A DNA stretch of 64,000 bases from Ovis canadensis (lineage: Eukaryota > Chordata > Mammalia > Artiodactyla > Bovidae). Position 1 is the first letter of the stretch. Each line of letters starts with the position of its first letter. Position numbers and translations under genes: made by a program. Positions 52,101 through 59,705 of this stretch are shown one piece after another. The DNA lies in contig NC_091255.1 in NCBI RefSeq assembly GCF_042477335.2, positions 42,386,501 to 42,450,500 of the forward strand. Reading direction: 5' to 3'. The notes under the pieces were generated by a model, which had not been told where the DNA came from, ran no database searches, and saw only the letters and a program-made list of their open reading frames with translations.

Positions 52101-53504
52101 AGGCAGATTGTTTACTGCTGAGCCACTTGGGAAGCCTTACAGAGACCTTTCTCACAGTAACCTGTGCGATAATGTGGGGCCAAGCATGGTATTATTATCC
52201 GAATTTTATGGATGGATTAACTGAAGCCGGAAGAGGTTACCAGCTGACTCAGGTTCACATAGCCATTTCCTAACCTCCCTTCTGAGGTCAAAGCAGAGAA
52301 CTGGACCCACAAGTAAGATTCCTAACCAGGTGTTCTTTTCCCTCTGGCTGCCAACAGCTCCCCGCTACATGGATTTTCAAGCCATGGCTTTCTCCCGGCC
52401 TCATCCATGCCACCTGATACAATACAATGGGCATCCCAGGATCCCATGAACAGTGGGGTCACCATCATGTCACTCCTGTCTGCCTCAGCCTCTGCAGGTG
52501 CAGAACGTCTCATCACCCCAGAGCCCAACAGCTTGTGTGTTAGTCGCTCAGTTGCGTCTGACTCTTTGTGACCCCGTGGACTGTAGCCCACCAGGCTCCT
52601 CTGTCCATGGGATTCTCCAGGCAAGAATACTGGAGTGGGGAACCATTCCCTTCTCCAGTCCAAAAGCTTATTCTCCCCTGAGAACCATCTCAGGTTCTTC
52701 TTGTCTGAAGAAAGGGCTCCCTTACCCTGTTGATTTGAAAATCACCCAAACTGGCAGGAGAACAATGATGAGATTCTGGTTTGTGGGTGTTGTGGTTTCA
52801 GAATTCTAATTACCTTTAAATAGAAAACACAGAAAGAGTCCTAAACTGACAATGATAATGGAGGAAACAAAAAACAAAAAAACAAAAAAAACCCTCAGCC
52901 CCAAAGAGAACCACATCAAAAACGTTTTAAACACAAGACTTGGGGAAGGGCGTGTGAGGCAGGATGCCGCTAGTTTCCTTGGGCAGAGGCCTGAAGATGT
53001 GGCTCTAAAAGACACCGCTCCCCGCCTGGAGTTACTCCAGAGACGCACGTTCACGGCCGGAATCGACGGCTAGTTTTCGGTGTTCTCCGCAGTGTTTTGA
53101 GGTTCTGGTGGCTTCCGCCTGCTCCTCGGCAGCCCTCCTCCAGAGAAGGCTCCGGAGCGGGAGACTGGACGCGGCCGGTCCCACTCCCTAGCTGTCCAGC
53201 CGCACAGGGCGGCCAGCGCGGCCCGGGCGCACGCGAAGGCGCCCGGACCTGCCCGCCTCCAGGCTCCCGGGACCGTGGCCCCGCGCGCGCCCGCCCACCG
53301 CCTCCTGCTAGCTCTGCGCCCCGGGACCCCCGCCCCCGGGACCAGCCCCCGGTGAGGCCCCCTACTCACCGCGGGGCCCGCCAGGAACAGGAGCGCCCCC
53401 AGCTCCCGCCGGAGGTCGGCCAGCCGCAGACAGCGCGGCGCGCGGCGCTCCGGGCTGAGCGCCCGGGCTCCCGGCCCGGGTGTAAGCTCCTCGGCCGCCT
53501 CCAT
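24875..53504 (-). CDS. SLC47A1: SLC47A1 (MATE1) multidrug and toxin extrusion protein 1, complete gene of 17 coding exons
   Basis: Seventeen minus-strand exons, each read from the sequence, join into one open frame of 1,710 bases (569 residues plus TGA); human MATE1 is 570. Every intron is GT-AG and all phases agree. The protein is a polytopic membrane carrier of the MATE fold: two MatE repeats (roughly residues 45-205 and 265-425) followed by a hydrophilic linker and a C-terminal hydrophobic helix (about 540-563). Acidic residues implicated in cation/proton exchange are present: E273 and E278 in [13 protein letters not shown]300 in AYEL, E389 in HLFEG. Known family role: electroneutral H+/organic cation antiport (metformin, TEA, MPP+, creatinine) at the kidney brush border and bile canaliculus. 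The start is the first ATG of the CpG-island exon and aligns with the human start. A decayed SLC47 relative lies 2.4 kb downstream in the same orientation. Introns are full of SINE, L1 and BovB copies. I see no lesion. Confidence 0.97.
25356..25563 (-). mobile_element. Bov-tA SINE in SLC47A1 intron 16
   Basis: An antisense relative to the window but sense relative to the gene; ends gggccaccagggaagccc. Confidence 0.92.
26015..26093 (-). CDS. SLC47A1: SLC47A1 exon 16 (residues 469-495)
   Basis: It encodes the start of the hydrophilic linker, [20 protein letters not shown] then QDPLCP. Acceptor CTCCTAG, donor GTATGAG. The linker is poorly conserved in the family, but the exon has the expected length and phase. 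Confidence 0.92.
26740..26985 (+). mobile_element. CHR-type SINE plus L1 3' terminus in intron 15
   Basis: The SINE (ggggcttccttggcggtcat) covers about 26740-26850; an L1 end (ctgtacacctgaaactcaca through cttcaataaaataaaa) follows, 100 bases from exon 15's donor. Confidence 0.8.
27091..27185 (-). CDS. SLC47A1: SLC47A1 exon 15 (residues 437-468)
   Basis: It encodes [20 protein letters not shown] then [11 protein letters not shown], with acceptor CACCTCCAG and donor GTAACC. It is 95 bases long; the corresponding relic exon near 5.4 kb is 9 bases shorter. Confidence 0.95.
27565..27690 (+). mobile_element. CHR-type SINE, degraded, in intron 14
   Basis: Recognisable by ggaattccctggcagttcag and gctaagactccgcgctttca; the rest is diverged. 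Confidence 0.55.
28465..28675 (-). mobile_element. Bov-tA SINE in intron 14
   Basis: An antisense copy, with an extra tctcttgtatctcctgcatt duplication near its end. Confidence 0.88.
29045..29180 (-). mobile_element. CHR-type SINE in intron 14
   Basis: Antisense, with ggctacactgggtcttaatt and ending ctggacccccagggaagttc. Confidence 0.82.
29408..29622 (+). mobile_element. Bov-tA SINE in intron 14
   Basis: A sense copy from aggcttcccaggtggcacag to agtgatggagcgactg. Confidence 0.9.
29868..29980 (+). mobile_element. CHR-type SINE in intron 14
   Basis: It contains ttcaatccctggtcggggaa; it ends about 450 bases before exon 14's donor. Confidence 0.78.
30432..30564 (-). CDS. SLC47A1: SLC47A1 exon 14 (residues 393-437)
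   Basis: It encodes [20 protein letters not shown] and then a helix with [14 protein letters not shown]. Acceptor ACCCGCAG, donor GTAAGCC. It ends one base into Gly437. Confidence 0.96.
30789..30858 (-). CDS. SLC47A1: SLC47A1 exon 13 (residues 369-392)
   Basis: Seventy bases encoding [20 protein letters not shown] then GLA, with H386 and E389 at the human positions. The donor is GTGAGTACTG; the pseudogene counterpart near 12.56 kb differs from this donor in its first base. Confidence 0.96.
31125..31235 (+). mobile_element. L1 3' terminus in intron 12
   Basis: The phrase tagctgtacacctgaaatct then cccaataaaactaaaat marks an L1 end. Confidence 0.7.
31958..32267 (-). mobile_element. CHR-type SINE, full length, in intron 12
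   Basis: An antisense copy from tttattttggctgtgctggg to gagccactagggaagcccc. Confidence 0.88.
32560..32876 (-). mobile_element. Two adjacent antisense CHR-type SINEs in intron 12
   Basis: The first spans about 32560-32682 and the second 32712-32876; both end in ggaccaccagggaagtcc or a near match, separated by a short tail containing a duplicated ctggagttggtgctttt stretch from the flank. Confidence 0.82.
32960..33150 (-). mobile_element. L1 3' fragment in intron 12
   Basis: Antisense, with gttgatttacaatgttgtgt and gtgctatacagtaggtcctt. Confidence 0.78.
33790..33905 (+). mobile_element. CHR-type SINE in intron 12
   Basis: Sense, starting gactccctggtggtccagtg; a 135-codon open frame that begins inside it is not a gene. 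Confidence 0.85.
34481..34556 (-). CDS. SLC47A1: SLC47A1 exon 12 (residues 344-369)
   Basis: It encodes [20 protein letters not shown] then FTKD. It begins and ends in split codons that match exons 11 and 13. Acceptor ACCTCCAG, donor GTGAGTG. Confidence 0.95.
34649..34757 (-). CDS. SLC47A1: SLC47A1 exon 11 (residues 308-344)
   Basis: It encodes [20 protein letters not shown], the family's most recognisable loop, then a cytosolic stretch ending ALLVT. Acceptor ATTTCAG. The donor GTGCCTAG departs from consensus after GTG but is still GT. Confidence 0.96.
35598..35665 (-). CDS. SLC47A1: SLC47A1 exon 10 (residues 285-307)
   Basis: It completes Gly285 and encodes [20 protein letters not shown] then YM, including E300. 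Acceptor CCCGCAG, donor GTGAGCA, phase 0 at its 3' end. Confidence 0.95.
35748..35861 (-). CDS. SLC47A1: SLC47A1 exon 9 (residues 247-285), substrate-binding glutamates
   Basis: It encodes [20 protein letters not shown] followed by [16 protein letters not shown]273 and E278 fall at exactly the human positions; both are implicated in transport by published mutagenesis of the family. The donor is GTCAGC, weaker than its neighbours. Confidence 0.97.
35968..36065 (-). CDS. SLC47A1: SLC47A1 exon 8 (residues 214-247)
   Basis: After acceptor TGCCCAG it encodes [20 protein letters not shown] and runs to TWGG. It starts and ends in split codons compatible with exons 7 and 9. Its donor is GTAAAGG. Introns 7, 8 and 9 are short (about 200, 100 and 80 bases). 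Confidence 0.95.
36269..36366 (-). CDS. SLC47A1: SLC47A1 exon 7 (residues 182-214)
   Basis: It encodes [20 protein letters not shown] and ends MHLGV with a split codon (AT|G) that reads Met214 after splicing. Acceptor CGTTTCAG, donor GTGAGTCC. Confidence 0.95.
36905..37385 (+). mobile_element. L1 3' part in intron 6
   Basis: It includes gacattttgccatttgcaac, gaaggcattatgctcagtga and an end reading ctgtacatcaactatacccc. Confidence 0.82.
37470..37695 (+). mobile_element. CHR-type SINE in intron 6
   Basis: A long-form sense copy ending cagtgcagccgtcattcatt. Confidence 0.82.
37696..39234. other. Intron 6 interior, no exon or recognised repeat
   Basis: Mostly C-rich plus-strand sequence with long shadow frames on both strands. 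Nothing recognisable as a gene. Confidence 0.4.
39235..39279 (-). CDS. SLC47A1: SLC47A1 exon 6 (residues 167-181)
   Basis: Fifteen codons, [15 protein letters not shown], between acceptor TCTTGCAG and donor GTAACTC. Human has [10 protein letters not shown] at the same place. Confidence 0.95.
39629..39740 (+). mobile_element. CHR-type SINE in intron 5
   Basis: Sense, from gacttccctggtagtccagt to a C9-A run. Confidence 0.82.
39895..40440 (+). mobile_element. MaLR-type LTR (MST/MLT1-like) in intron 5, split by a SINE
   Basis: The two halves read ctgaattacatcccctccca and, after the insertion, accttgatcttggactgcca through gatattttgttacagcagct. These are hallmark phrases of non-autonomous ERVL-MaLR LTRs. 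No coding sequence is present. Confidence 0.75.
39980..40197 (-). mobile_element. Bov-tA SINE nested in the MaLR LTR
   Basis: Antisense, from gtgaaaatgttagttgtttc to gagccaccagggaagccc. The repeated aaagtc(tt/aa) at both junctions suggests a short target-site duplication. Confidence 0.88.
40877..40919 (-). CDS. SLC47A1: SLC47A1 exon 5 (residues 152-166)
   Basis: A short 43-base exon that completes Arg152 and encodes [14 protein letters not shown]. Its acceptor is TTGTACAG and its donor GTAAGTG. The length matches the human exon. Confidence 0.95.
41440..41785. mobile_element. Inverted pair of CHR-type SINEs in intron 4
   Basis: A sense copy (about 41440-41600, ttcgatccctggtcagggaa) faces an antisense copy (about 41660-41782, ending accaccagggaattcc), so transcripts could form a hairpin. 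Confidence 0.8.
42111..42259 (-). CDS. SLC47A1: SLC47A1 exon 4 (residues 103-152)
   Basis: It begins [17 protein letters not shown] after acceptor CACGCAG and ends inside Arg152 (AG|G). It includes the helix [18 protein letters not shown]. The length of 149 bases gives a split codon completed by exon 5. Confidence 0.96.
42440..43080 (-). mobile_element. L1 ORF2 fragment in intron 3, interrupted
   Basis: Antisense ORF2 text (tcatgtcatctgtaaacagt; gcatccttgtctgattctga) stops near 42779 and resumes near 42970 (tggtctttattatattgagg). Confidence 0.82.
42780..42968 (-). mobile_element. BovB 3' fragment nested in the L1
   Basis: Antisense BovB-type sequence (ggactgcagcacaccaggct; aatctttcccagcaccaagg) dividing the L1. 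The BovB-derived insertion is therefore younger than the L1. Confidence 0.82.
43745..43813 (-). CDS. SLC47A1: SLC47A1 exon 3 (residues 80-102)
   Basis: This exon has 23 codons and starts [12 protein letters not shown]. It contains the [10 protein letters not shown] signature of mammalian MATEs. Acceptor TTCCCAG, donor GTGAGTGG, phase 0. Confidence 0.97.
44700..44866 (-). mobile_element. CHR-type SINE in intron 2
   Basis: Antisense, T/A-rich start, ending ggactaccagggaagtcc. Confidence 0.82.
45351..45452 (-). CDS. SLC47A1: SLC47A1 exon 2 (residues 46-79)
   Basis: This exon has 34 codons, in phase 0 at both ends, with acceptor TTCCCAG and donor GTACGT. It carries helix 1 and the highly conserved [19 protein letters not shown]; the cysteine is C63. 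Intron 1, upstream, is about 7.9 kb. Confidence 0.97.
46550..46650 (+). mobile_element. CHR-type SINE 3' half in intron 1
   Basis: Only the distal part is present: gcaactagagagaagccccc to agccagcacagccaaaaata. Confidence 0.72.
46918..48003 (+). mobile_element. BovB LINE in SLC47A1 intron 1, YADD box retained
   Basis: About 1.1 kb from the RT palm (FIDYAKAFD) through LRYADDTT to the 3' end gaactgaactgaactg. It lies opposite to the gene. A missing base after the YADD codons (accaccctatggcag) shifts the frame, so no complete RT is made. Confidence 0.92.
48318..48520 (-). mobile_element. Bov-tA SINE preceded by a TG-rich tract in intron 1
   Basis: Imperfect TG repeats (48318-48358) run into the antisense SINE, which lacks its tRNA-related end. 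Confidence 0.82.
49047..50026 (+). mobile_element. Young-looking L1 3' end (about 1 kb) in intron 1
   Basis: A long undamaged-looking stretch from aaaaaatggaccaaagtcca through ggcaaaaccaatacaacatt to ccaattaaaataaataaatt and an A tail. It is the best preserved L1 piece in the window; 5'-truncated. Confidence 0.9.
50375..50456 (-). mobile_element. CHR-type SINE fragment in intron 1
   Basis: Antisense, ending accactggactgccaaggag. Confidence 0.7.
51722..52137. mobile_element. Inverted pair of Bov-tA SINEs in intron 1
   Basis: A sense copy (about 51722-51935) is followed 10 bases later by an antisense copy (about 51944-52137, ending gagccacttgggaagcc). The pair can fold back on itself. Confidence 0.88.
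52540..52665 (-). mobile_element. Bov-tA SINE, truncated, in intron 1
   Basis: Antisense head gtgttagtcgctcagttgcg to gggaaccattcccttctcca; the tRNA-like end is missing. Confidence 0.85.
53370..53504 (-). CDS. SLC47A1: SLC47A1 exon 1 (residues 1-45)
   Basis: It begins [10 protein letters not shown] and ends LFLAGPA, exactly 45 codons as in human exon 1, then donor GTGAGTAGG (phase 0). The cytosolic N-terminus is variable between species, but CLRL and the LAGPA entry into helix 1 are conserved. The start has G at +4 and sits inside a CpG island. Confidence 0.95.
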
Positions 53505-53588
53505 GTGCCGGGCGCCGGCCACGGGGAGCGCGCAGGAGGCCGAGGGGAGGACGGGCCGGGCCAGCCGCGCTCCAGTCCCCGCCCTGGG

Positions 53589-53625
53589 CCGCCCGCCGCC
53601 CACCTTGGGCGCGCCCCCGCCGCCC
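53589..53625 (-). promoter_or_regulatory. Cluster of three GC boxes (Sp1-type) upstream of the SLC47A1 start
   Basis: Minus-strand GGGCGG occurs at 53589-53594, 53596-53601 and 53620-53625, about 85-120 bases upstream of the ATG. The human SLC47A1 promoter is reported to be TATA-less and Sp1-dependent, so the placement is plausible. Binding itself is inference. Confidence 0.5.
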
Positions 53626-53970
53626 GGCCCAGGTCGCCCGCTTCGCTGGCAAAGCCCTGCCAACTCCGGGACTCCGAATACAAAGTTGAAGGAAGCTCCG
53701 GAAAGAAACAGAAAGTGGAAAGCGCGGCGGGGGCTGGGTCCTCGGGCCCTCAGGAGCCAGGCTCGCCGGCTCCGCGCCTCCCAGGGCTTGGGGTGAAAGC
53801 CTCGTGGAAGCGCTGGCAGGTTGGCCACTGAGGGTCCGCACCCGCAGCCAGACACCTCCGGCTCCGGAGCGCCTTCTCTGCGCACAGGGCTGGGAGACCG
53901 CATAGGACTTGACTGTGCGGACGCTCTTCTTCCCTCCCCACCCCGCCCGCGCGCGCCCGTTCGTTAACTT

Positions 53971-54695
53971 AGACTCTGCCAGGATAGCGCACAAGGCCAC
54001 ATTTTCAAGCTCCAGGACTCAGGTTCTCTGGTCTTGGATGTTTATCCAACAGCTGGGTAAGGGTATTGATTTTTAAAATGCTCCGTAAGAGAGTTGTGAG
54101 TTAAGTTTTATTGTGGGCAAAATGAGGATTATAGCCTGGAAGGTGACATTTCAGAGCGCTCTGCGGAACTCCTCCAAAAATGGGAGGTGGGGGTAGAGGG
54201 GCGTCAGTACTATGCACTATTTTAGTGAACGGGCCAGTGTGCAGTCAAACACACTCTTTGGCAAAGGTTTGCTGCTGGTCAGGAGCAGATGTCCCCCTTC
54301 ATGATTTTAGTGTTTTTCTAGACATGAGGAGATGCAAAAATTAGGCTCATAAAATCTTCTCCTGAGAATATCTTCTGAAGGCTTGTTCTGCCAGGATTTT
54401 CCCAGAGCAGACAGCCTCATTCCTGATCTCCACTCTGAAATCCTTTCAGGGTGTGATGAAGGTTGGGGCTGCAGTGGCCAGTGACTGCATCCTGGTAGAG
54501 GCAAACGGCCAGTGCCGAGTGTTTGTTGGCAAGGGGACCAAGAGGCTGTGTGTCAGCAAACCTGGGCTCCGGAGACACCACCAGGGTCTATGGGGAGAGC
54601 ACCAGCAACTTGCTGGTCCCTCAGAGCCTCAGTTTCCCCATCTGTGAACTCGAAACCATATCTACAACCGCCCTTTGTGGTGAGGGTTAAATGAG
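53971..54695. other. Immediate 5' flank of SLC47A1
   Basis: Non-CpG, apparently unique DNA upstream of the promoter island; may hold distal promoter elements, but no specific site is supported. Confidence 0.35.
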
Positions 54696-54810
54696 ATGGT
54701 GTGGTCCAGTGGTTGGAACTCTGCACTCTCACTGCCAGTGACAAGGGTTTAGTCCTCCCCTGCGGAACTAACATCCCTCAAGTCAGGTGGCCAAAAGTAT
54801 CTTTTTTAAA
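54696..54810 (+). mobile_element. CHR-type SINE, diverged
   Basis: It reads gtggtccagtggttggaact and ends in an A-rich run. Confidence 0.7.
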
Positions 54811-55069
54811 AAAAATGAGATGGACTAAGTGCTCTCAGCCTGGTTGGTACAGGGTAATGGCCTAAGAAAAGTTAGCCACCAAAACAAGAGTGATTTCAGT
54901 AACAGTCAAAGTTCATTCTGTTTTAATAGGCCCAACTTTACAAAAAGGAAAACATAAATCCTGAGAGGGTCACACAGTTGGAAGTCTGGCTTCAGGGATT
55001 TACAAGGTCATGAGTGTTCTGCCTCCGCATCTGTCTTCCCGCCCTCTTATCTTAACCATTTAAAAAATT

Positions 55070-55298
55070 AATTTATTTTATTTTATTGGGTGCGTGGAGT
55101 CTTGCCTTCATTGAGGCATGTGGGATCTTAGTTCCATGAGTCTTTCATCGCGGTGTGCAGGCTTCTCTCTAGTTGCAGCGCTCGGCTTAGTTGCCCGGCA
55201 GTGGCATGCGGTATCTTAGTTCCCCCACCAGGGATCAAACCTAAGTCCCTTGCACTGGAAGGCAGATTCTTAACCTGGACCACTATGGAAGTCCCCTC
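55070..55298 (-). mobile_element. CHR-type SINE
   Basis: Antisense, with ttcccccaccagggatcaaa, ending cactatggaagtcccc. Confidence 0.82.
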
Positions 55299-55944
55299 CC
55301 TACTATTTGCTCTTCACTACTCAGCCTCATCTTTCTCTGTAGGCAGCCCCTTTTTGCTTGTTCAGGAGGGTAGCCTCCCCCAATCCTCATTCCCATCTTT
55401 CCTAGCTTGTGATCCAGATAATAAGACCCTCCCCACCTCTCTTCGGTACCAAACAAACTAAAAACGGAGAAAATTGGTTGGCCCTGTTTAGGTTTCCTGC
55501 CCACCTTTGCCACCCTGGCCAGGGAAATAGGGTCTTGTTTGGCTGGACCCCAAACCTTCGGCTCAACTCTGTACCAGAAAGGTTGGGTGCTGTCTGTCAC
55601 TGGCAAGAGTCCCACCAGAGTTACATGGAGGGTCCCACCAGACAAAAATGCTAGGATGTATGCTAGATCTCCAAGCCCAGCTCTTTAATAGTCTTCTGGT
55701 ATCCCAGTCAACGTTAGAAGTCATGAAACAGAAATGTGATGTATAACTATTGAGAAGAGATCAAAGCATCGTTCATGGTTATAATTCCAGATGGTCCAAA
55801 GGAATTACATGGGGATAAAGCTAATAGGATTAATTAAAGGAATTTTAAAAGTTGCTACACTTAAGTCCTTCAACAGATATGATCAGTCCTTTAGGTTGGT
55901 AATAACATATATGAGAATACTGGAAGGAGAAAAGCCTCTTTCAT
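55299..55944. other. Unassigned 5' flank segment
   Basis: A pyrimidine-rich block of uncertain origin, possibly an old retroelement, with no recognisable coding sequence. Confidence 0.3.
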
Positions 55945-56290
55945 GATTGTTGTTGTTTAGTTGCTTAGTTGTGTCCGACTCTTTGTGACCCCATGGACTG
56001 CAGCATGCCAGGCTTCCCAGACCGTCACAATCTCCTGGAGTTTGCTCAAACTCATGTCCATTGAGTCGGTGATACCATCCAACCATCTCATCCTCTGTCA
56101 TCCCCTTCACCTCCTGCCTTCAATCTTTCCCAGCATCAGGGTCTTTTCCAATGACTCAGTTCTTCACATCAGGTGGTCAAAGTATTGGAGCTTCAGCTTC
56201 AGCATCAGTCCTTCCAATGAATATTCAGAGTTGATTTCCTTTAGGATGGACTGGTTTGATCTCCTTGCTGTCCAAAGGACTCTCAAGAGC
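55945..56290 (-). mobile_element. BovB 3' fragment
   Basis: Antisense, from gttgttgtttagttgcttag to ccaaaggactctcaagagcc; it includes part of the C-terminal RT reading frame. Confidence 0.9.
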
Positions 56291-56345
56291 CTTCAAATAA
56301 ACCCTCCTATGACATGGAGCATTCCCAACTCTTTAAAGGGCTGTG

Positions 56346-56565
56346 GGGAATTCCCTGGTGGTCCATTGGTTAAGAATCCTCCTGCCAACGCAGGAGACAC
56401 AGGTTCAATCCCTTGTCTGGGACGTTTCCACATGCAGTGGAGCAACCGAGCCCACTCACCACAGCTACCGAGCTAGGGAGCCACAACTAGAGAGTAGTCC
56501 ACACGCAGCAACAAAGACCCGGGGCAGCCCAAAATTAATTAATCAGTTAATTTTTTTAAATAAAG
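56346..56565 (+). mobile_element. CHR-type SINE
   Basis: A sense copy from ggaattccctggtggtccat to an AT-rich tail. Confidence 0.85.
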
Positions 56566-56744
56566 TACAATGGTACTGTGTACAGGGACTTCCTTCCAAA
56601 GAGCACACCATGGAAGGGTGTGTGTGTGGAGGGGGAGATAGTGACTTTATAGCAGAGAAACCTGGCAAAAATGACCTCAGCCCCATGACCAAGGTTAACA
56701 TCAACAGTGATAAATCAGGCTCATAGTATGTACTTAAGTATGTA

Positions 56745-57120
56745 CCTAGGGGTGCTGTAACTGGTGGCTTAAACCAACAGCAGTATTTTCTCTCATAGTG
56801 CTGAAGGCCAGAAGTCTAAAATGCAGGAGCTGACAGGACTGGTTCCTTCTCTGGGGCTCAGGGAGCATCTGCTCCAGGGCTCTCTCCTGGCTTCTGGGAG
56901 TTGTTGGCATCTCTTGGCCCCTGGCAGCATAATTCCAACCTCTGCCTCTGTGTCTGTTTTCTCTCCTTAAAGGACACCAGTCCCTGGATCAGAGCCCACC
57001 CTAACCCATGTGACCTCATCTTAACCTCATCACATCTGCAAAGACCCTATTTCCAAATCAGGTCACATCCTGAGGTTCCGGGGGACAGGGATTTTGGGGG
57101 AGGAGGGCATCTTAATAGGA
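56745..57120 (+). mobile_element. Ancient mammalian interspersed repeat, family not assigned
   Basis: Phrases such as ggtggcttaaaccaacagca and catctgcaaagaccctattt recur widely in mammalian genomes. I cannot name the family with confidence. Confidence 0.6.
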
Positions 57121-57845
57121 TGTAATGAAAATGGCACTTTATCTCTGTGGTCTTCCTCCCCAAAACCATAACCCTCCAGTCTAATCATCTGAAAAACATC
57201 AGGCAAATCCCAATGGAGAAATATTCTATGAAAATACCTGATAAGCACTCTTCAAATCTGTCAACATCAACCCAAACAAGAACATTCTGATAGACTGTCA
57301 CAGTCAAGAGGAGCCTAAGGTAAATGAGGGCAGAACGTGCCATGGTGCCTGAGTGGGACCCTGGGACAGAAAAGGGACCTTAAGCAAGAACTAAGGAATC
57401 TGAGTTAAGTATGGACTTTGGTTAGTAATAATATATCCATAGCAATTCAGCTCCCGGAAGTTATTGTTTACACAGACCCATAGCACCCCCTGACCACTGC
57501 TAGAGCCAATAGCTATAAAACACCCTCCAAAGATTCACCTCTGACAGCAGGTAAAACCACTGAGTAGTGGTGGGGGATTTGGGGAACACTTTGAAGTTGT
57601 CTACTTGCGAAGCTACCCTTGTAGCTTTCACCCGTCTTCTGTGGGTTACATTTCATAGGGAATAACATGCCTACAAAACTGTTTACCTGTCTCTGTCTTG
57701 GTGTCTTCCATTTTTCATCCACTGGGATTAAAAGAATCAAAGTGAAAGGCTCTCTGGCCAGAGCACAGGCATTTCCGTGCTGTGTGCTCATGCGTGCTAA
57801 GTCGCTTCAGTTGTTCTGTGGCAGAGCTTCAGAAACAATGCCTGA

Positions 57846-58125
57846 AGGCTTCCCTGCTGGTCCAGAGGTTAAGAATCTGCCAGCCAATGCATGGGACACG
57901 GGTTCAGTCCCTGGTCTGGGAAGCTTCCATGTGCCCGAGAAGCAACTGAACCCCTGTGCCACAGAGCCCTCGAGCCACACCCACTGAAAGCTGTGCTCTA
58001 CAACAAGAGAAGCCGCTGCGATGAGAATGCCATGCACTGCAACTAGAGAGCAGCCCCTGCTCACTGAAACTAGAGAAAGCCCGCATGCAGCAACAAGGAT
58101 GCAGTGCAGCTAAAAATAAATACAT
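57846..58125 (+). mobile_element. CHR-type SINE, long form
   Basis: From ggcttccctgctggtccaga to gatgcagtgcagctaaaaat. Confidence 0.88.
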
Positions 58126-58169
58126 ACATTAAAAAATTCATAACAAGAATCTTAACATGAAATATGCCG

Positions 58170-58373
58170 TGCCAAGTTGCTTCAGTTGTATCCGACTCTT
58201 TGTGACCCCGTGGACTGTAGCCCACCAGGCTCCTCTGTCCATGGGATTCTCAAGGCAATACTGGAGTGGGTTGCCATTTCCTTCTCCAGGGGATCTTCCC
58301 AATGCAAGAACTGAACCCGAGTCTCCCACATTGCAGGCAGATTCTTTACCATCTGAACCACCAGAGAAGCTCC
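58170..58373 (-). mobile_element. Bov-tA SINE
   Basis: Antisense, missing a few bases in the centre (caaggcaatactggagtggg), ending gaaccaccagagaagctcc. Confidence 0.9.
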
Positions 58374-58394
58374 AGGAGAGGAGGTAATCTGGAG

Positions 58395-58690
58395 GTAATT
58401 AACATGTCATGAGGTCACGAGGGTGGAACTTGACGAGAGTGGTGGCTCTAACAGGGGAAGAGAGATCTCCGGACCCACGCACAACCGAGAAAGGCCCTTC
58501 GAGGACACAGCAAAATGGCGGCTGTCCACACGCCAGGAAGAGAATCCTCACCGGGAACTGGGTCAGCTGGCACCTTCTCTGCGAATTCCAGCCTCCAGAA
58601 CTGTGACAAAGGTAATTTCTGTTGTTTAAGACACTCTGTCTTTGATGTATTTTGTAATGGCAGCCCAAGCTGACTAATACAACGGCCATA
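58395..58690 (+). mobile_element. MaLR-type LTR (MST/MLT1-like)
   Basis: It carries aggtcacgagggtggaactt, gaggacacagcaaaatggcg and gcagcccaagctgactaata. Non-coding. Confidence 0.78.
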
Positions 58691-59289
58691 AGCACGTTAT
58701 ATCACTGCCTGTGATCTTATGTAACAACACTCTTTCCATCACATCACCAACCCCCACCTTAATCCAGGACTCTGGCAAGTGCTTTCCTCTGGGAGTTCAT
58801 AATCCTCGAAACCACCCTGGACGGGTTACTAATCTGTTTCTTCAGGGGGTTAGTTCACCGAGTCTGTCAGCTGAGTAACTTGCCCAGGGCTAAGTGGCTA
58901 ATGAGTGGCAGAGGAGGAGTCTGCAAGTTACTTCTGCCTGGTTCCAGAGAAGGTGGAATAAAAGCTCATAATTTTACATCAGGTGATGAGGTGATAGGAC
59001 TATCCAACTCTGCTCATCTGCTCACCTGTCACCCAGAAAATGGGTTGTGGGTATCTGTTGTTTCTAGGAACAAAACACTGAACTTGCAGAAATTCCATGG
59101 AGTCAGATGGGAGAAATGGCTCAGAAATGAAGACGTCGTTTCTCCACTGCCAGGGAGCATCCTAGCCCCTCGAGACTATAAAATGTATGTATTTATATTC
59201 ATGTGGGTTGTTTCATTCTTCCCTCTGAGGAGCCTCAAATTTATGTAGGAGAGCATCTGCAGATCACCCGGAGATGTTTTTAAAAGCAT

Positions 59290-59705
59290 CTCACATGTAC
59301 AGATGTGAGAGTTGGATCATAAAGAAGGCTGAGCGCTGAAGAATCAGTGCTTTCAAACTGTGGTGCTGAAGAAGGCTCCTGAGAGTCCCTTGGACAGCAA
59401 GGAGATCAAACCAGTCAACCCTAAAGGAAATCGGTCCCGAATATTCATTGGAAGGACTGTTACTGAAGCTGAAGCTCTACTACTTTGGCTACCTGATGCG
59501 AAGAGCTGGCGCATTGGAAAAGACCCTGACGCTGGGAAAGACTGAGGGCAGGAGGAGAAGTAGGTGACAGAATGAGATGACTGGATGGCATCATCGAATC
59601 GATGGACATGAGTCTGAGCAACAAACTCCATGAGACAGTGAAGGACAGGGAAGCCTGACGTGTTGCAGTCCCTGGAGTCACAGAGTCAAACACACCTGAA
59701 TGATG
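59290..59705 (+). mobile_element. BovB 3' fragment, degraded
   Basis: It begins gatgtgagagttggatcata and runs to the 3' end; several indels and stops relative to the copy at 14.2 kb. Confidence 0.88.

Larger units (their letters stand above)
53100..53970. promoter_or_regulatory. CpG island over the SLC47A1 promoter and first exon
   Basis: This stretch is very GC-rich with dense CG dinucleotides, unlike the surrounding DNA, and covers exon 1 with several hundred bases upstream. No TATA box stands out. It fits a CpG-island promoter firing leftward; transcription start sites cannot be placed from sequence alone. Confidence 0.88.

Noticed and set aside
53097-53831. 244-codon plus-strand frame and 277- and 212-codon minus-strand frames across the CpG island
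   Set aside because: Long frames are expected in CpG-rich DNA. The true coding use is only the 135 bases of exon 1; the sequences are Pro/Arg/Gly-rich noise.
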